Assembly (NCBI RefSeq): GCF_024158145.1 | Contig: NZ_JAMYXM010000002.1 | Coordinates: 62,001 to 126,000 of the forward strand | Direction: 5' to 3' | DNA from: Notoacmeibacter sp. MSK16QG-6 | GTDB lineage: Bacteria > Pseudomonadota > Alphaproteobacteria > Rhizobiales > Rhizobiaceae | Length of the DNA: 64,000 nucleotides | Shown: positions 45,377-54,596 of the stretch, piece by piece | Layout: each line of letters begins with the position of its first letter | Position numbering within the stretch: the first letter of the stretch is position 1 | The notes under the pieces: model-generated | What the model saw: only the letters and a program-made list of their open reading frames with translations | Told to the model about the DNA's origin: nothing | The model's database searches: none | Program-made: the position numbers and the translations under genes

Positions 45377-48268
45377 TCAGCGGCGCAGATTCGCCAACGC
45401 ATGTTCCAGCCGGCTTGCCTGACGGGAAAGCTCGCCTGCCTTCTCTCGCTCGGCCTCCACGACTTCCGGATCGGCCTTTGCGACAAACTTCTCATTGCCG
45501 AGTTTCTTTTCGCTACGGATGAGATCCGCCTGCACCGCCTTCAACGATTTTTCAAGCCGCGCCGTTTCCGCATCGATATCGATGAGATCGCCAAGCGGAA
45601 GGCACAATGTCGAATCCCCGACAACCACCTGGGCCGATTGCGCCGGCGCGATCTCCGCATGGTCGATCGTCTCGATACGCGCCAGTCGCTGAATAGCGGC
45701 GTGATGCCGGCTCATCCGCTCAAGCGTCTCCGTAGAACCGCCCATGACAACCATCGGCGCTTTCGCAGCAGCCGGCACATTCATTTCCGCCCGCAGAGAA
45801 CGAATGCCGCCAATCGTCTCGATCAGCCAGTTGATCTCGGCGGCCGCCTCTCCGTCCCGAACCGTCCCTGTCGGCCATTTTGCATGACAAAGAAGGCCCG
45901 ACCGCTCGGCCGTTCCCGCCCAGAGCTCTTCGGTCAGGAACGGCATAAAGGGGTGCAGCAGCGCAAAGGACTGGTCCAGCACATAACCGAGACAGGCCTT
46001 TGATTCCGCTTTTGCTTCCTCATCGTCGCCGTTGAAGACCGGCTTCAGCAGCTCCAGATACCAGTCGCAAAGCTGGTTCCAGACGAACCGGTAGAGAGCA
46101 GCCGCCGCTTCGTTGAAACGATAATCCCGAAGTGACGTATCCACCAGATCGATCGTTCGTGACAACTCGGTCAAGATCCAGCGATTGAGCCGGGTGTTGG
46201 CCGAAGACGGCTCGAAGTCGCCGCCGTGCACCGCGCCGTTCATGCCGGCAAACCGCACCGCGTTCCACAGCTTCGTGCCGAAATTGCGATAGCCGGCGAT
46301 CCGCTGTTCGTCGAGCTTCACGTCGCGGCCCTGCGCCGCCATGATCGCCAGGGTGAAACGCAATGCGTCGGCGCCATATTCATCGATCAATTGCAGCGGA
46401 TCGATAACATTGCCCTTGGACTTGCTCATCTTCTGGCCGCGTTTGTCGCGCACCAGTGCGTGGACATAGACTGTCTCGAACGGCTCGGTTTCCATGAAAT
46501 GGAGGCCCATCATCATCATCCGGGCAACCCAGAAGAAGATGATGTCGAAGCCGGTAACGAGCGCGCTGGTCGGATACCATGTTTTCAGCGCTTCGGTCTG
46601 CTCCGGCCACCCCAGTGTGGAGAACGGCCAGAGCGCAGAAGAAAACCACGTGTCGAGAACATCGGTGTCACGCGTCAGAAGATCGCCCGGTTGCAGATGC
46701 TCGAGCTTCTCTTCGACGAATGCCTTCCATGGTCCCTCATGGGCAATGTAGTGCTGGATCGCAGCTCCGAGCGCTTCTTCTTCCGTCTTTCGAACGAAAA
46801 CCTGCCCATCCGGTCCGTACCAGGCCGGAATACGATGCCCCCACCAGAGTTGGCGCGAAATACACCAGGGCTCGATGTTTTCCATCCAAGAGAAATAGGT
46901 GTTTTCCCAGTTTTTCGGCACGAAATTGGTGCGGCCTTCGCGAACGGAGGCGATTGCCGGCTCGGCCAGGGTTTTAGCGTCAGCGAACCACTGGTCGGTC
47001 AGCATCGGCTCGATCACGTCGCCGGACCGGTCCCCGAATGGCTGCATGATTTTTTTGTTTTCGACGAAAGGAACGGCGTTGCCATCCTCGTCCAACGCAG
47101 TAACGGCAAGGCCTTCGGCGTTGATGGCTTCGATCACCCGCTTGCGGGCCTCATAGCGGTCGAGACCGCGCAACTCGTCCGGTACCAGATTGATACCGTC
47201 GACGATATCGGCCGCGGGCATTTCGCCGGAGCGGACGATCGCCATCGCTTTGCCTGCTTCGTCGGCGTAAGGCTCACCATCGGCCCGCATGCAGGCCTTC
47301 TCGTCCATTAAGCGGTAAAGCGGAATGGCGTTTCGCTGGGCGACACCGTAATCGTTAAAATCGTGCGCGCCGGTAATCTTTACCGCGCCCGAGCCGAATT
47401 CCGGATCGGGATAGTCATCCGTGATAATCGGAATCTGCCGGCGATGTTCTTTCGGACCGACAGGGATTTCACAAAGCTTGCCGACGATTGGGGCGTAACG
47501 CTCATCCGATGGATGAACCGCGACTGCACCATCGCCAAGCATGGTTTCGGGCCGGGTGGTCGCGATGGAAATATAGTCGCGCGTCTCGCGCAGGACTTCG
47601 TTTCCGTCACCGTCCTTTTCGACATATTCGTAGGTCGCGCCGCCGGCAAGCGGATATTTGAAATGCCACATATGGCCGTCGACCTCGCGATTTTCGACTT
47701 CGAGGTCGGAGATCGCGGTTTCGAATGTCGGGTCCCAGTTGACCAGCCGCTTGCCGCGGTAGATCAGCCCTTCATCGTAGAGACGGACGAAGACTTCCAA
47801 GACGGCCTCGGACAGTCCCTCATCCATGGTGAAACGTTCGCGACTCCAGTCGCAAGACGCGCCGAGCCGCTTGAGCTGATTGAAGATCGCGCCACCGGAC
47901 TCGGCTTTCCATTGCCAGATCCGTTCGATAAAGGCATCGCGCCCCATCTCGCGACGGTTTGGCTCCTGCCTCTCCATAAGCTGGCGTTCGACCACCATCT
48001 GCGTAGCGATACCCGCATGGTCCATTCCTGGCTGCCACAGCACATTGTCGCCCAGCATCCGCCGCCAACGGACAAGAATATCCTGCAGCGTGTTATTGAG
48101 TGCGTGGCCCATGTGGAGAGAACCGGTCACGTTGGGCGGAGGAATGACGATGCAGTAGGGGTCGGCGTCTTCCCTCGCCCCGGCTCCGGCCGCAAAGGCA
48201 TCGGCGTCGTCCCAGCGAGCGACAATTTTCGGTTCGATTGCGGAGGCGTCGTAGGTCTTGTCCAGCAT
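45377..48268 (-). CDS. valS: Valyl-tRNA synthetase
   Basis: The 963-residue class I synthetase has PPPNVTGSLHMGHALNNT (HIGH-type), the editing domain (about 200-450), and KMSKSKGNVIDPLQLI, with a C-terminal coiled-coil arm (about 895-960: QADLIRSEKKLGNEKFVAKA). I use the ATG at 48268 (MLDKTYDASAIEPKIVARW), behind GAAGG; the frame extends 84 bases more without a better site. A 427-codon frame on the other strand inside it is a shadow. Confidence 0.98.
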   Translation of the reverse strand: MLDKTYDASAIEPKIVARWDDADAFAAGAGAREDADPYCIVIPPPNVTGSLHMGHALNNTLQDILVRWRRMLGDNVLWQPGMDHAGIATQMVVERQLMERQEPNRREMGRDAFIERIWQWKAESGGAIFNQLKRLGASCDWSRERFTMDEGLSEAVLEVFVRLYDEGLIYRGKRLVNWDPTFETAISDLEVENREVDGHMWHFKYPLAGGATYEYVEKDGDGNEVLRETRDYISIATTRPETMLGDGAVAVHPSDERYAPIVGKLCEIPVGPKEHRRQIPIITDDYPDPEFGSGAVKITGAHDFNDYGVAQRNAIPLYRLMDEKACMRADGEPYADEAGKAMAIVRSGEMPAADIVDGINLVPDELRGLDRYEARKRVIEAINAEGLAVTALDEDGNAVPFVENKKIMQPFGDRSGDVIEPMLTDQWFADAKTLAEPAIASVREGRTNFVPKNWENTYFSWMENIEPWCISRQLWWGHRIPAWYGPDGQVFVRKTEEEALGAAIQHYIAHEGPWKAFVEEKLEHLQPGDLLTRDTDVLDTWFSSALWPFSTLGWPEQTEALKTWYPTSALVTGFDIIFFWVARMMMMGLHFMETEPFETVYVHALVRDKRGQKMSKSKGNVIDPLQLIDEYGADALRFTLAIMAAQGRDVKLDEQRIAGYRNFGTKLWNAVRFAGMNGAVHGGDFEPSSANTRLNRWILTELSRTIDLVDTSLRDYRFNEAAAALYRFVWNQLCDWYLELLKPVFNGDDEEAKAESKACLGYVLDQSFALLHPFMPFLTEELWAGTAERSGLLCHAKWPTGTVRDGEAAAEINWLIETIGGIRSLRAEMNVPAAAKAPMVVMGGSTETLERMSRHHAAIQRLARIETIDHAEIAPAQSAQVVVGDSTLCLPLGDLIDIDAETARLEKSLKAVQADLIRSEKKLGNEKFVAKADPEVVEAEREKAGELSRQASRLEHALANLRR

Positions 48269-48383
48269 GGCCTTCGGGGGTCCGTTGAGGGAAGCCATGC
48301 ATATCGCGAGCGAGCGCTGCGAAGTCAACTGGAAGCAGCGGCCCCACGCCACCCATCCGTTAAATGGATAGGTAGAAGAGCGC

Positions 48384-49439
48384 TCAGCCCCCCTGAGCTA
48401 TGCGCTCGATCTCTTCCTTCACCAGACGCTCGACAAGTGTCGGCAGATTGTTATCGAGCCAGTCCTGCAACATGGGCCGCAGCATCTCTTCCGCCATCTC
48501 GTCGAAATTGCGCTGACGGCTGGCAAAGAACGCTTCCTTCAGCTGTCCAAACGAATCGGCGACGGCCTTGCCGGCCTCTTGCGACACGATGGGAGAGAGA
48601 ACAGACGAAACATCCGAAGCAGGTTGAGTGGCCGAAGGCTGGTTGACCGGCATCGGCGCCCGACGCCCACTCATTTCAGGATTGCTTGTCCGGCGATCGA
48701 GCCGCTCGGCAACAGCCCGAAACCTGTCTTCGGAGAGAACCTGCTCTTCGATGCCGACATCATCCGATTGCTTTTCGGCCGATGGATCGGGCTCCGCTTC
48801 GCTTTCGTCCGGCTCGACCGTCATGCTGGATATAGCCGTTGGAGGTGCGTCCGAAAGGGTATCATCAGCGACATCTGCTGGCTCTGAACGATCTTCCAAG
48901 TCGTCTGAGGCCGATTTTTCGCTGGCGTCGAAGTCGTCTTCGCCCCCTGGCGCAAGTTCTGCATCGGCAGGCCGACTATCGAGCTCATCGGCGCGAGACG
49001 ATAGCTGCGCTTGAATATCGGCGAGACTCAGAGGCCGCCGATCACCACTGCCGGAAGATTTGGATGATCGATCTTCCGAAACAGCGGGGGATGCGCTGCT
49101 ATCGGCCTTTTTCGCTGACGTGACCGGGTCGCGATCATTGATCGCCTCGCGAAACGCGTTGAGTTCGGCCTCGCCGGCAGCAACGATCTCATCGTCGATC
49201 TGGTCGTCGGCATCCAGAATATCGGAAAGGCCCGTCAGTTCGTTGTCGGCTTCGTCCTCATCGTCGTACTCCGATGACGTGAAGGAAAGGTCGATTGAGC
49301 TGGACCGTCTGGAGGTGCGTTCACCTTCGGCTTCGGCAGCGGATGCCGCCGCGTCCGATTCCTCGATGATTTTGCGAATGGACGCCAATATCTCGTCCAT
49401 CGACGTCTCTCGTGCGGCACCGCTTGCCTGCGACATCAC
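48384..49439 (-). CDS. popZ: DUF2497 family protein, PopZ-like polar organiser
   Basis: The 351-residue protein has the PopZ pattern: an N-terminal short helix SMDEILASIRKIIEES, a long acidic low-complexity middle (about 40-260), and a C-terminal helical block EEMLRPMLQDWLDNNLPTLV, then ERLVKEEIERIA. In Caulobacter and Agrobacterium PopZ forms a polar matrix that anchors the centromere and cell-cycle proteins. The middle is rich in Asp, Glu and Ser. It is 116 bases upstream of valS in the same direction, a conserved pairing. Function is by family. Confidence 0.88.
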   Translation of the reverse strand: MMSQASGAARETSMDEILASIRKIIEESDAAASAAEAEGERTSRRSSSIDLSFTSSEYDDEDEADNELTGLSDILDADDQIDDEIVAAGEAELNAFREAINDRDPVTSAKKADSSASPAVSEDRSSKSSGSGDRRPLSLADIQAQLSSRADELDSRPADAELAPGGEDDFDASEKSASDDLEDRSEPADVADDTLSDAPPTAISSMTVEPDESEAEPDPSAEKQSDDVGIEEQVLSEDRFRAVAERLDRRTSNPEMSGRRAPMPVNQPSATQPASDVSSVLSPIVSQEAGKAVADSFGQLKEAFFASRQRNFDEMAEEMLRPMLQDWLDNNLPTLVERLVKEEIERIAQGG

Positions 49440-49575
49440 TCCGCCCTCTCCCCGGTATCTTTGTCCGGTCTTTCGGCAATACGAATCGCATCAAGCCTAG
49501 CGGAGGGGTCCCGGTATGAGAATCCCCCCGGACACGTTGCAAGCGCGGATTCACAGCTATCGGCAGGGAAGAGGG

Positions 49576-50985
49576 TTAACGGCCGTCCGGTGTCCGAAGC
49601 CCGTACCAGGCGTCTTCCACCGCTTCGAGGTGCTCATCAGGATCGTGGCGCTTGACGCCAAGGCCGAGTCCGTCTGCAGTCAACTGGCCAGTTGCCGATA
49701 ATATACCGAGAGAAGCGACAACGGCGTCGCGTTCAGCGCCGACCTGCGTGACCTGAGCTGTGATGAGAGCGGACTGCGCGTCCAGTACATCGAGCGTCGT
49801 GCGTTGGCCGACATTGCGCTCCTCGACGACGCCATTCAGCGCCAGCGTCTGTGCCGAAATGAGATCGAGACCGGCCGTAATCGCCTCGCGCGCGGCCACG
49901 TACTGGTTCCATGCCGCGATCACATTGGCTCGTACCTGGTCGATTGTGACGTCGACATTGATGCGAGCCTGCCCCAGTTGCTCTTTGGCCTGGCGGGTTT
50001 GCGCCGAAGCAATGCCGCCCTGATAGATCGGCACCGTCACCGTTGCGCCGATCGTGCCGGTCAGCGTGTCTCGATCGCCGGAGCTGCCCGGCACGTTTTG
50101 AACATCGATATTGGCGAACTCGCGCGTCAGGGACGCGGAGGCGCCGACCTGCGGCAAAAAGGCCCCTTCCCTGGACTTGACGGTGAAACTTGCCGCGTCG
50201 ACGAGATGGCGGTTCGCTTGAATGGCGGGATGGTTATTGAGCGCAATCGCTACCGCCGTATTGAGCGAACCCGGCAGGTTGCGCGTCAAGGGGGCTGTCG
50301 GCCTCAAATCGGTCGGTGTCCGCCCGACGATCTGCCGGTATGTCGCTTCACTGACCGCAAGGTTCGACCGCGCCAGATAAAGCAGCGCCTGCGCTTGAGA
50401 CAAAGACGCCTGCGCCTGCGAAACATCGGTGCGGGTCGACTCGCCAACATCGAAACGCGCCCGGGCGCTCCGCACCTGCTCCTGCAGAAACTCCAGATTG
50501 CGGGAGCGGAGCGTAACGAGCTGACGGTCACGAAGCACATCCATGTAGGCCGTGCCGGCATTGAAAAGCGTATTCTGTTCGGTATTGGTCAGGCTGGCCT
50601 GACTAGCGTAAACATTCGATTTGGCGGCCGCGACGTTGTTGCGGGTCTGGAAACCATCAAACAAAGTCTGGCTGATCTGGATACCGAAATCGATGGAAAG
50701 CGAGTCGGTGTTGGTTCGGGTGCTGACGCCCAGATCGCTGTCAAAATCGCGGCGGACTGCGGTGCCGGCCACGGTGCTTGTCGCCGAAACCTGAGGGCGC
50801 ATCCCCCCTTTTGCGATCGGCACATTCTCGTCGGCGACGCGTACGCCAGCTCGCGCGCTGTTCAGATCGGCATTATAGCCGTAGGCCGTCGCCATTGCAC
50901 CGAGAATGGTTTCCGCGCTCGCCGGCGCGGCGGTAAAGGCAAAAATACAGGAAAGGCTCAGTATTCGGAAAGTGCTGTTCAACAC
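49576..50985 (-). CDS. tolC: TolC family outer-membrane efflux/secretion channel
   Basis: The 469-residue protein has a signal peptide ending APASAE, then two repeats of long coiled coils of the TolC fold (QTRNNVAAAKSNVYASQASL; QVRANVIAAWNQYVAAREAI). PQVSATSTV and IPIYQGG-like VTVPIYQGGIAS are typical. It forms the outer-membrane exit duct for type I secretion and drug efflux. No inner-membrane partner genes are near. The Pcm-like gene lies upstream, as in rhizobia. Confidence 0.93.
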   Translation of the reverse strand: MLNSTFRILSLSCIFAFTAAPASAETILGAMATAYGYNADLNSARAGVRVADENVPIAKGGMRPQVSATSTVAGTAVRRDFDSDLGVSTRTNTDSLSIDFGIQISQTLFDGFQTRNNVAAAKSNVYASQASLTNTEQNTLFNAGTAYMDVLRDRQLVTLRSRNLEFLQEQVRSARARFDVGESTRTDVSQAQASLSQAQALLYLARSNLAVSEATYRQIVGRTPTDLRPTAPLTRNLPGSLNTAVAIALNNHPAIQANRHLVDAASFTVKSREGAFLPQVGASASLTREFANIDVQNVPGSSGDRDTLTGTIGATVTVPIYQGGIASAQTRQAKEQLGQARINVDVTIDQVRANVIAAWNQYVAAREAITAGLDLISAQTLALNGVVEERNVGQRTTLDVLDAQSALITAQVTQVGAERDAVVASLGILSATGQLTADGLGLGVKRHDPDEHLEAVEDAWYGLRTPDGR

Positions 50986-51102
50986 GGACTCATCCCGTTC
51001 GAAGCGGTCTTTTACGTCTTGGTAAAGCGGGCGGCTCTGCCACGTCCAGTTACGAAGGCCGAACCGAAGGTGTCTGCTTCACGATCCTTTTTTAAGTGTG
51101 TC

Positions 51103-51759
51103 TTAAAAGACAAAACCTGGCTGGCGGCGAAAACCAGGAACCGGCTTGACCGCGCAATTGAAAGCCGTGCGGCCCCCACCGACGCCCCGTCCACCGACAT
51201 ATAGAACCGCATTGGCCGCGTTCCCGTGCCCCTCTACGGTAACCAGTCGCCCGCCAGGCTTGAGTTGCTGGAGAATGGTATCCGGCACGTAACCGACAGA
51301 CCCGCCTATGAGAATGACGTCGAAAGGCGCTTCATCTTCGCACCCGTTCTCCGGATCGCCATGCAGAACAGCGACATTGTCATAACCAAGGGTCGACAGG
51401 CGGCCCGTCGCCGACTCGGCAAGATCTTCGTCCGGCTCGATGGCGATAACGCTGGAAGCGATGGTCGCCAGTATGGCCGATGAGTAGCCCGTCGCGCAGC
51501 ATAGATCCAGAACGACGTCGCCTGGCCGGACTTCCGCCAATTGGATCATTTTGGCGAGCGGGCCGGGTTCGACCAGATAACGCGATGGCGCAACCTCGAG
51601 ATCTTCGTCGATGTAAGACAGATCGCGCAGGCGGGTCGGCACAAACTCCTCGCGCGGTACGGACAAGAATGCCTCAAGCACCGGCAGCGACGTCACGTTT
51701 GTCGTTCTCAACTGTCCGTCAACCATCTTGCGGCGAAGGTCTGAAAAAACCTGGCTCAT
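51103..51759 (-). CDS. Divergent protein-L-isoaspartate methyltransferase-like protein
   Basis: The 218-residue protein begins MSQVFSDLRRKMVDGQLRTT and has a PCMT-like fold (VPREEFVPTRLRDLSYIDED, then motif I VVLDLCCATGYSSAI, LVTVEGHG). The segment that should hold the catalytic GxGQTIS loop reads APSRYLVEPGPLAKMI, so isoaspartate repair activity is doubtful. The start is uncertain: ATGs are at 51774, 51765, 51762 and 51759; GGGG fits the last best. It is just upstream of tolC, and this pairing is common in rhizobia. Confidence 0.85.
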   Translation of the reverse strand: MSQVFSDLRRKMVDGQLRTTNVTSLPVLEAFLSVPREEFVPTRLRDLSYIDEDLEVAPSRYLVEPGPLAKMIQLAEVRPGDVVLDLCCATGYSSAILATIASSVIAIEPDEDLAESATGRLSTLGYDNVAVLHGDPENGCEDEAPFDVILIGGSVGYVPDTILQQLKPGGRLVTVEGHGNAANAVLYVGGRGVGGGRTAFNCAVKPVPGFRRQPGFVF

Positions 51760-51902
51760 CATCATCCCCATCATGTCGGCGGCAGGCCGATAGTCGATCC
51801 GGTCGATAGCAATTAGCACCCCCCGCCGCAAGGCGCGCGCCGGCCGAATGAACCGCTATCGGATTGGCGCGGTAAGTGCGATATCCCCGATGGAAAGAGC
51901 AC

Positions 51903-51932
51903 TTGACGGGATCGAACTGCAACGGATATTGA
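51903..51932 (+). promoter_or_regulatory. Possible promoter of tRNA-Cys
   Basis: TTGACG (51903-51908), an 18-base spacer and TATTGA (51927-51932). The predicted start leaves a leader of about 70 bases before the tRNA. Confidence 0.35.
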
Positions 51933-52011
51933 GAGCGCGCCGAGGACGGGGCGGTCAGGTAAATTTCTGACGAACCAAATCCTTGGGATAGCGCGGATTT
52001 ATCACGTTATC

Positions 52012-52085
52012 GGCCTCGTGGCGGAGTGGTTACGCAGAGGACTGCAAATCCTTGCACCCCGGTTCGATTCCGGGCGAGGCCTCCA
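52012..52085 (+). tRNA. tRNA-Cys (GCA anticodon)
   Basis: A 74-base cloverleaf: acceptor GGCCTCG pairs with CGAGGCC, anticodon arm AGGACTGCAAATCCT with anticodon GCA, T arm with CCCGG-TTCGATT-CCGGG. CCA is encoded at 52083-52085. Confidence 0.97.
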
Positions 52086-52142
52086 TCCGTCTTATCGACA
52101 TCGCGTTTTCCTTCGCAATCGTCTTGCAACGCGCCAGACGGC

Positions 52143-52433
52143 TTACTTCTTCGCTGCCGAAGGTCGCCTGATTGCACGTATACCCGACCAGCGCCGGCCA
52201 GCCCATGCGAGAAACCGTCGCCTAAGCCGTCTGGCGGATGGATTGTCGATGGACAATACGCCCAGCCCAAGCGGAATCATCCAAAATCCGACAATTGGCA
52301 GAAAGCCGACGACCCCACCGGCAATCAGCGCCTAGCCCAGCACCAGACGTCCAGCTTTGGTACGCGGCATCGAAACAGACCGGCCGAATAACGTTATGGA
52401 CCGCTGTGGCGTTGTTTTCGTTGCATCTTTCAT
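52143..52433 (-). pseudogene. Small membrane-protein gene interrupted by one amber codon
   Basis: Read on the minus strand from ATG at 52433 the frame gives MKDATKTTPQRSITLFGRSV, continuing SMPRTKAGRLVLG, then TAG (52332-52334), and resumes ALIAGGVVGFLPIVGFWMIP followed by LGLGVLSIDNPSARRLRRRF to a TAA at 52143. The part after the stop is a hydrophobic helix and a basic tail, typical of small rhizobial membrane proteins (LPIVGFWMIPLGL-SID-RRLRRR) that I know only as uncharacterised. One nonsense codon (position 34 of 97) splits an otherwise intact frame, with no frameshift. No ATG follows the stop early enough to restart the helix. It could be a real pseudogene or a single-base sequencing error. 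Confidence 0.6.
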
Positions 52434-52508
52434 CGGCACAAAAGCTGAGATTCTTGCAAGGTTTGTCCGGAACGATATAGGTACTCATAGATTTTTTATC
52501 AGGGCGAC

Positions 52509-52538
52509 TTGGCAAGCCGGAAAGGGCTCTGCTATAGG
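52509..52538 (+). promoter_or_regulatory. Promoter of tRNA-Asn
   Basis: TTGGCA (52509-52514), 18 bases, then TATAGG (52533-52538); the predicted start is about 15 bases before the mature tRNA. Confidence 0.6.
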
Positions 52539-52559
52539 CCGCTTCGCTTGAGCCGCTGT

Positions 52560-52634
52560 TCCCCGGTAGCTCAGTGGTAGAGCAACCGGCTGTTAACCGG
52601 TTGGTCGCTGGTTCGAATCCGGCCCGGGGAGCCA
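52560..52634 (+). tRNA. tRNA-Asn (GTT anticodon)
   Basis: A 75-base cloverleaf: acceptor TCCCCGG pairs with CCGGGGA, anticodon arm CCGGCTGTTAACCGG with anticodon GTT, T arm with TTCGAAT. CCA is encoded at 52632-52634. Confidence 0.97.
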
Positions 52635-53022
52635 TTTTTCTTCGTTTCTGCCCGAACGCATTGCAATCCACGGTCGATTGGATGGCTGTGGTCGTTCACA
52701 CTGCTTGGTCGATCAGATGCTTGCCTGAAATTTTTACTCGTGTAAAAGATTTGTCTGTGCTTTTGTCGGATACTGACTGACGGAGCGTCGCGAGGGAGGT
52801 CGCGTCGCACTATGGATTTGTATCTTGCGATTTGAACTGGGAGGCTTTCTTGATGGAGAAACGCGCCGTGAAGGCCGCTTTTGGTGAGGGCGGCATCCGC
52901 CAATTTATCGCATGGCGTCAATACTTACCGGGCTGTCACTCCTCATTTCCGGCCGCTCTGACCGACAATCATAACTGAAACCAATGCCCGCCGCGGCAAA
53001 TTGAAGTTTATAAGGATCCCTC
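52635..53022 (+). other. Intergenic stretch (388 bases) with one doubtful 41-codon frame
   Basis: No recognised gene lies here. A short frame at 52853-52978 (MEKRAVKAAFGEGGIRQFIA, 41 residues) follows GGGAGG at a good distance, but its sequence matches nothing I know and codon use is not decisive. The rest is untranslated sequence upstream of the mannitol dehydrogenase-family gene. Confidence 0.4.
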
Positions 53023-54489
53023 ATGGCCGTACGGTTGAATATGTCAGCCCTGCCGCATATCGAAAGCGCGGATGTTCCGTCCTATGATCGATCGGCGTTG
53101 AAACCGGGCATTCTCCATATAGGCGTTGGCAATTTTCATCGTGCGCACCAGGCCGTTTATCTCGACCGCCTCTTCGAAACCGGGCGCGATCATGACTGGG
53201 CGTTTTGTGGCGCAGGCCTTATGCCTTTCGACACCAAAGTGCACGAAGTGCTGGCAAGTCAGGATTTTCTGTCAACGACCGTCGCGCAGGAAGCGGACAG
53301 CACGACCGCGCGCGTTACAGGGCCAATGGTCGAATTCGTTGTACCCGAAGACCCGCAGGCCATTGTGGACCGTCTGGCCGATCCTGCGATCCGGATCGTC
53401 TCGCTGACCATCACGGAGGGCGGCTATTTTCTTAACGCGGACGGCCATTTTAACGCGACCCATCCGGCGATCGTCGCCGATGCGAAAAGTCCCGACAAAC
53501 CGTCGACCGTTTTTGGCGTCATCGTCAAAGCCCTTCAAGCCCGCCGAGACGCCGGCCAGAAGCCCTTCACGGTGATGAGTTGTGACAATTTACCCCATAA
53601 TGGCAGGATTGCCCGAGAGGCAGTGACCGGCCTGGCCGGGTCGTTTGATCGCGAACTCGCAGACTGGATCGAAAACCACGTCGCCTTCCCAAATGCCATG
53701 GTCGACCGCATCACTCCGGCGACCGGTGAGCGCGAACGCCAGATGGTTCGTGAGATGTTTGATATCGAAGACGAATGGCCGGTCTTCTGCGAACAATTCA
53801 GCCAATGGGTTCTGGAAGACAAATTCGTCAATGGACGGCCGGCTCTCGAGACGGTGGGCGTGCAATTCGTGGAGGATGTCACGCCTTATGAGGTGATGAA
53901 AATCCGCATCCTGAATGGCGGTCATGCCATTATCGCTTATCCAGCCGGATTGATGGACATCCATTTCGTGCACGAAGCGATGGAGAACGACCTCATTCGC
54001 GATTTTCTGACGAAAGTCGAAGAGGACGAAATCATACCTGTGGTTCCGCCGGTCCCCGATACCGATCTGAACGACTATCACCAACTGACCCATAGGCGCT
54101 TCGCAAACCCGAAGATCGGCGACACGATCCGCCGGCTGTGCCTGGATGGCTCAAACCGGCAGCCGAAATTCATTGTTCCATCGATCGTCGACAATCTGGA
54201 ACGCGGAAAATCGCCGGTTGGGCTTGCGCTGGAAAGCGCGCTTTGGTGCCGTTACTGCTACGGAGAAACAGATAGCGGAGCGGTGATCGAACCGAACGAC
54301 CCGAATTGGGACCGCCTCAAAGAGGTAGCCCAGGCTGCGAAACACGATCCTTCAAAATGGCTGGCCATGACCGACATCTACGGTGATCTCGGCAAGGACA
54401 AGGTCTTCGCCAAAATATTCGCCGACTGGCTTGAGAGCCTGTGGCAAAACGGGACTAAAGTCACTCTTAGGCAATATCTGGAACGCTGA
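53023..54489 (+). CDS. Mannitol dehydrogenase family (polyol/hexuronate oxidoreductase)
   Basis: The 488-residue long-chain, NAD-dependent dehydrogenase has the family landmarks ILHIGVGNFHRAHQAVYLDR (nucleotide-binding), SLTITEGGYF, the catalytic K-x4-N-x2-H pattern in VMKIRILNGGHAIIAY, and PPVPDTDLNDYHQLTHRRFA. It oxidises mannitol to fructose or acts on a related polyol. No sugar transporter or regulator is near, so the substrate is uncertain. AAGGATCC lies upstream of the ATG. It precedes the photolyase unit by 107 bases but is probably separate. Confidence 0.93.
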   Translation: MAVRLNMSALPHIESADVPSYDRSALKPGILHIGVGNFHRAHQAVYLDRLFETGRDHDWAFCGAGLMPFDTKVHEVLASQDFLSTTVAQEADSTTARVTGPMVEFVVPEDPQAIVDRLADPAIRIVSLTITEGGYFLNADGHFNATHPAIVADAKSPDKPSTVFGVIVKALQARRDAGQKPFTVMSCDNLPHNGRIAREAVTGLAGSFDRELADWIENHVAFPNAMVDRITPATGERERQMVREMFDIEDEWPVFCEQFSQWVLEDKFVNGRPALETVGVQFVEDVTPYEVMKIRILNGGHAIIAYPAGLMDIHFVHEAMENDLIRDFLTKVEEDEIIPVVPPVPDTDLNDYHQLTHRRFANPKIGDTIRRLCLDGSNRQPKFIVPSIVDNLERGKSPVGLALESALWCRYCYGETDSGAVIEPNDPNWDRLKEVAQAAKHDPSKWLAMTDIYGDLGKDKVFAKIFADWLESLWQNGTKVTLRQYLER

Positions 54490-54596
54490 AACGCAAAGCC
54501 GTGATCCTGCCGGAGAAGGACGAACGGGCGCAACTTATTCGCGCACAGATTGTAGCGAGCCATTGAAGCATTCGCTTTGGGCAATACAACCCTCCC

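Noticed and set aside
47363-48646. 427-codon open frame on the plus strand
   Set aside because: It lies entirely opposite valS and popZ, whose proteins are clearly recognisable. Its translation looks like nothing and is a by-product of high-GC codon use.
49804-51204. 466-codon open frame on the plus strand
   Set aside because: It is opposite tolC and the Pcm-like gene; no family resemblance.
52007-52270. Minus-strand frame across tRNA-Cys
   Set aside because: It translates the tRNA sequence; the real minus-strand signal here is the amber-interrupted frame in another phase.
54480-54506. EcfG-type promoter (GGAAC and GTG) upstream of the photolyase gene
   Set aside because: The -35-like GGAAC is present, but the -10 half does not match CGTT at the right spacing.
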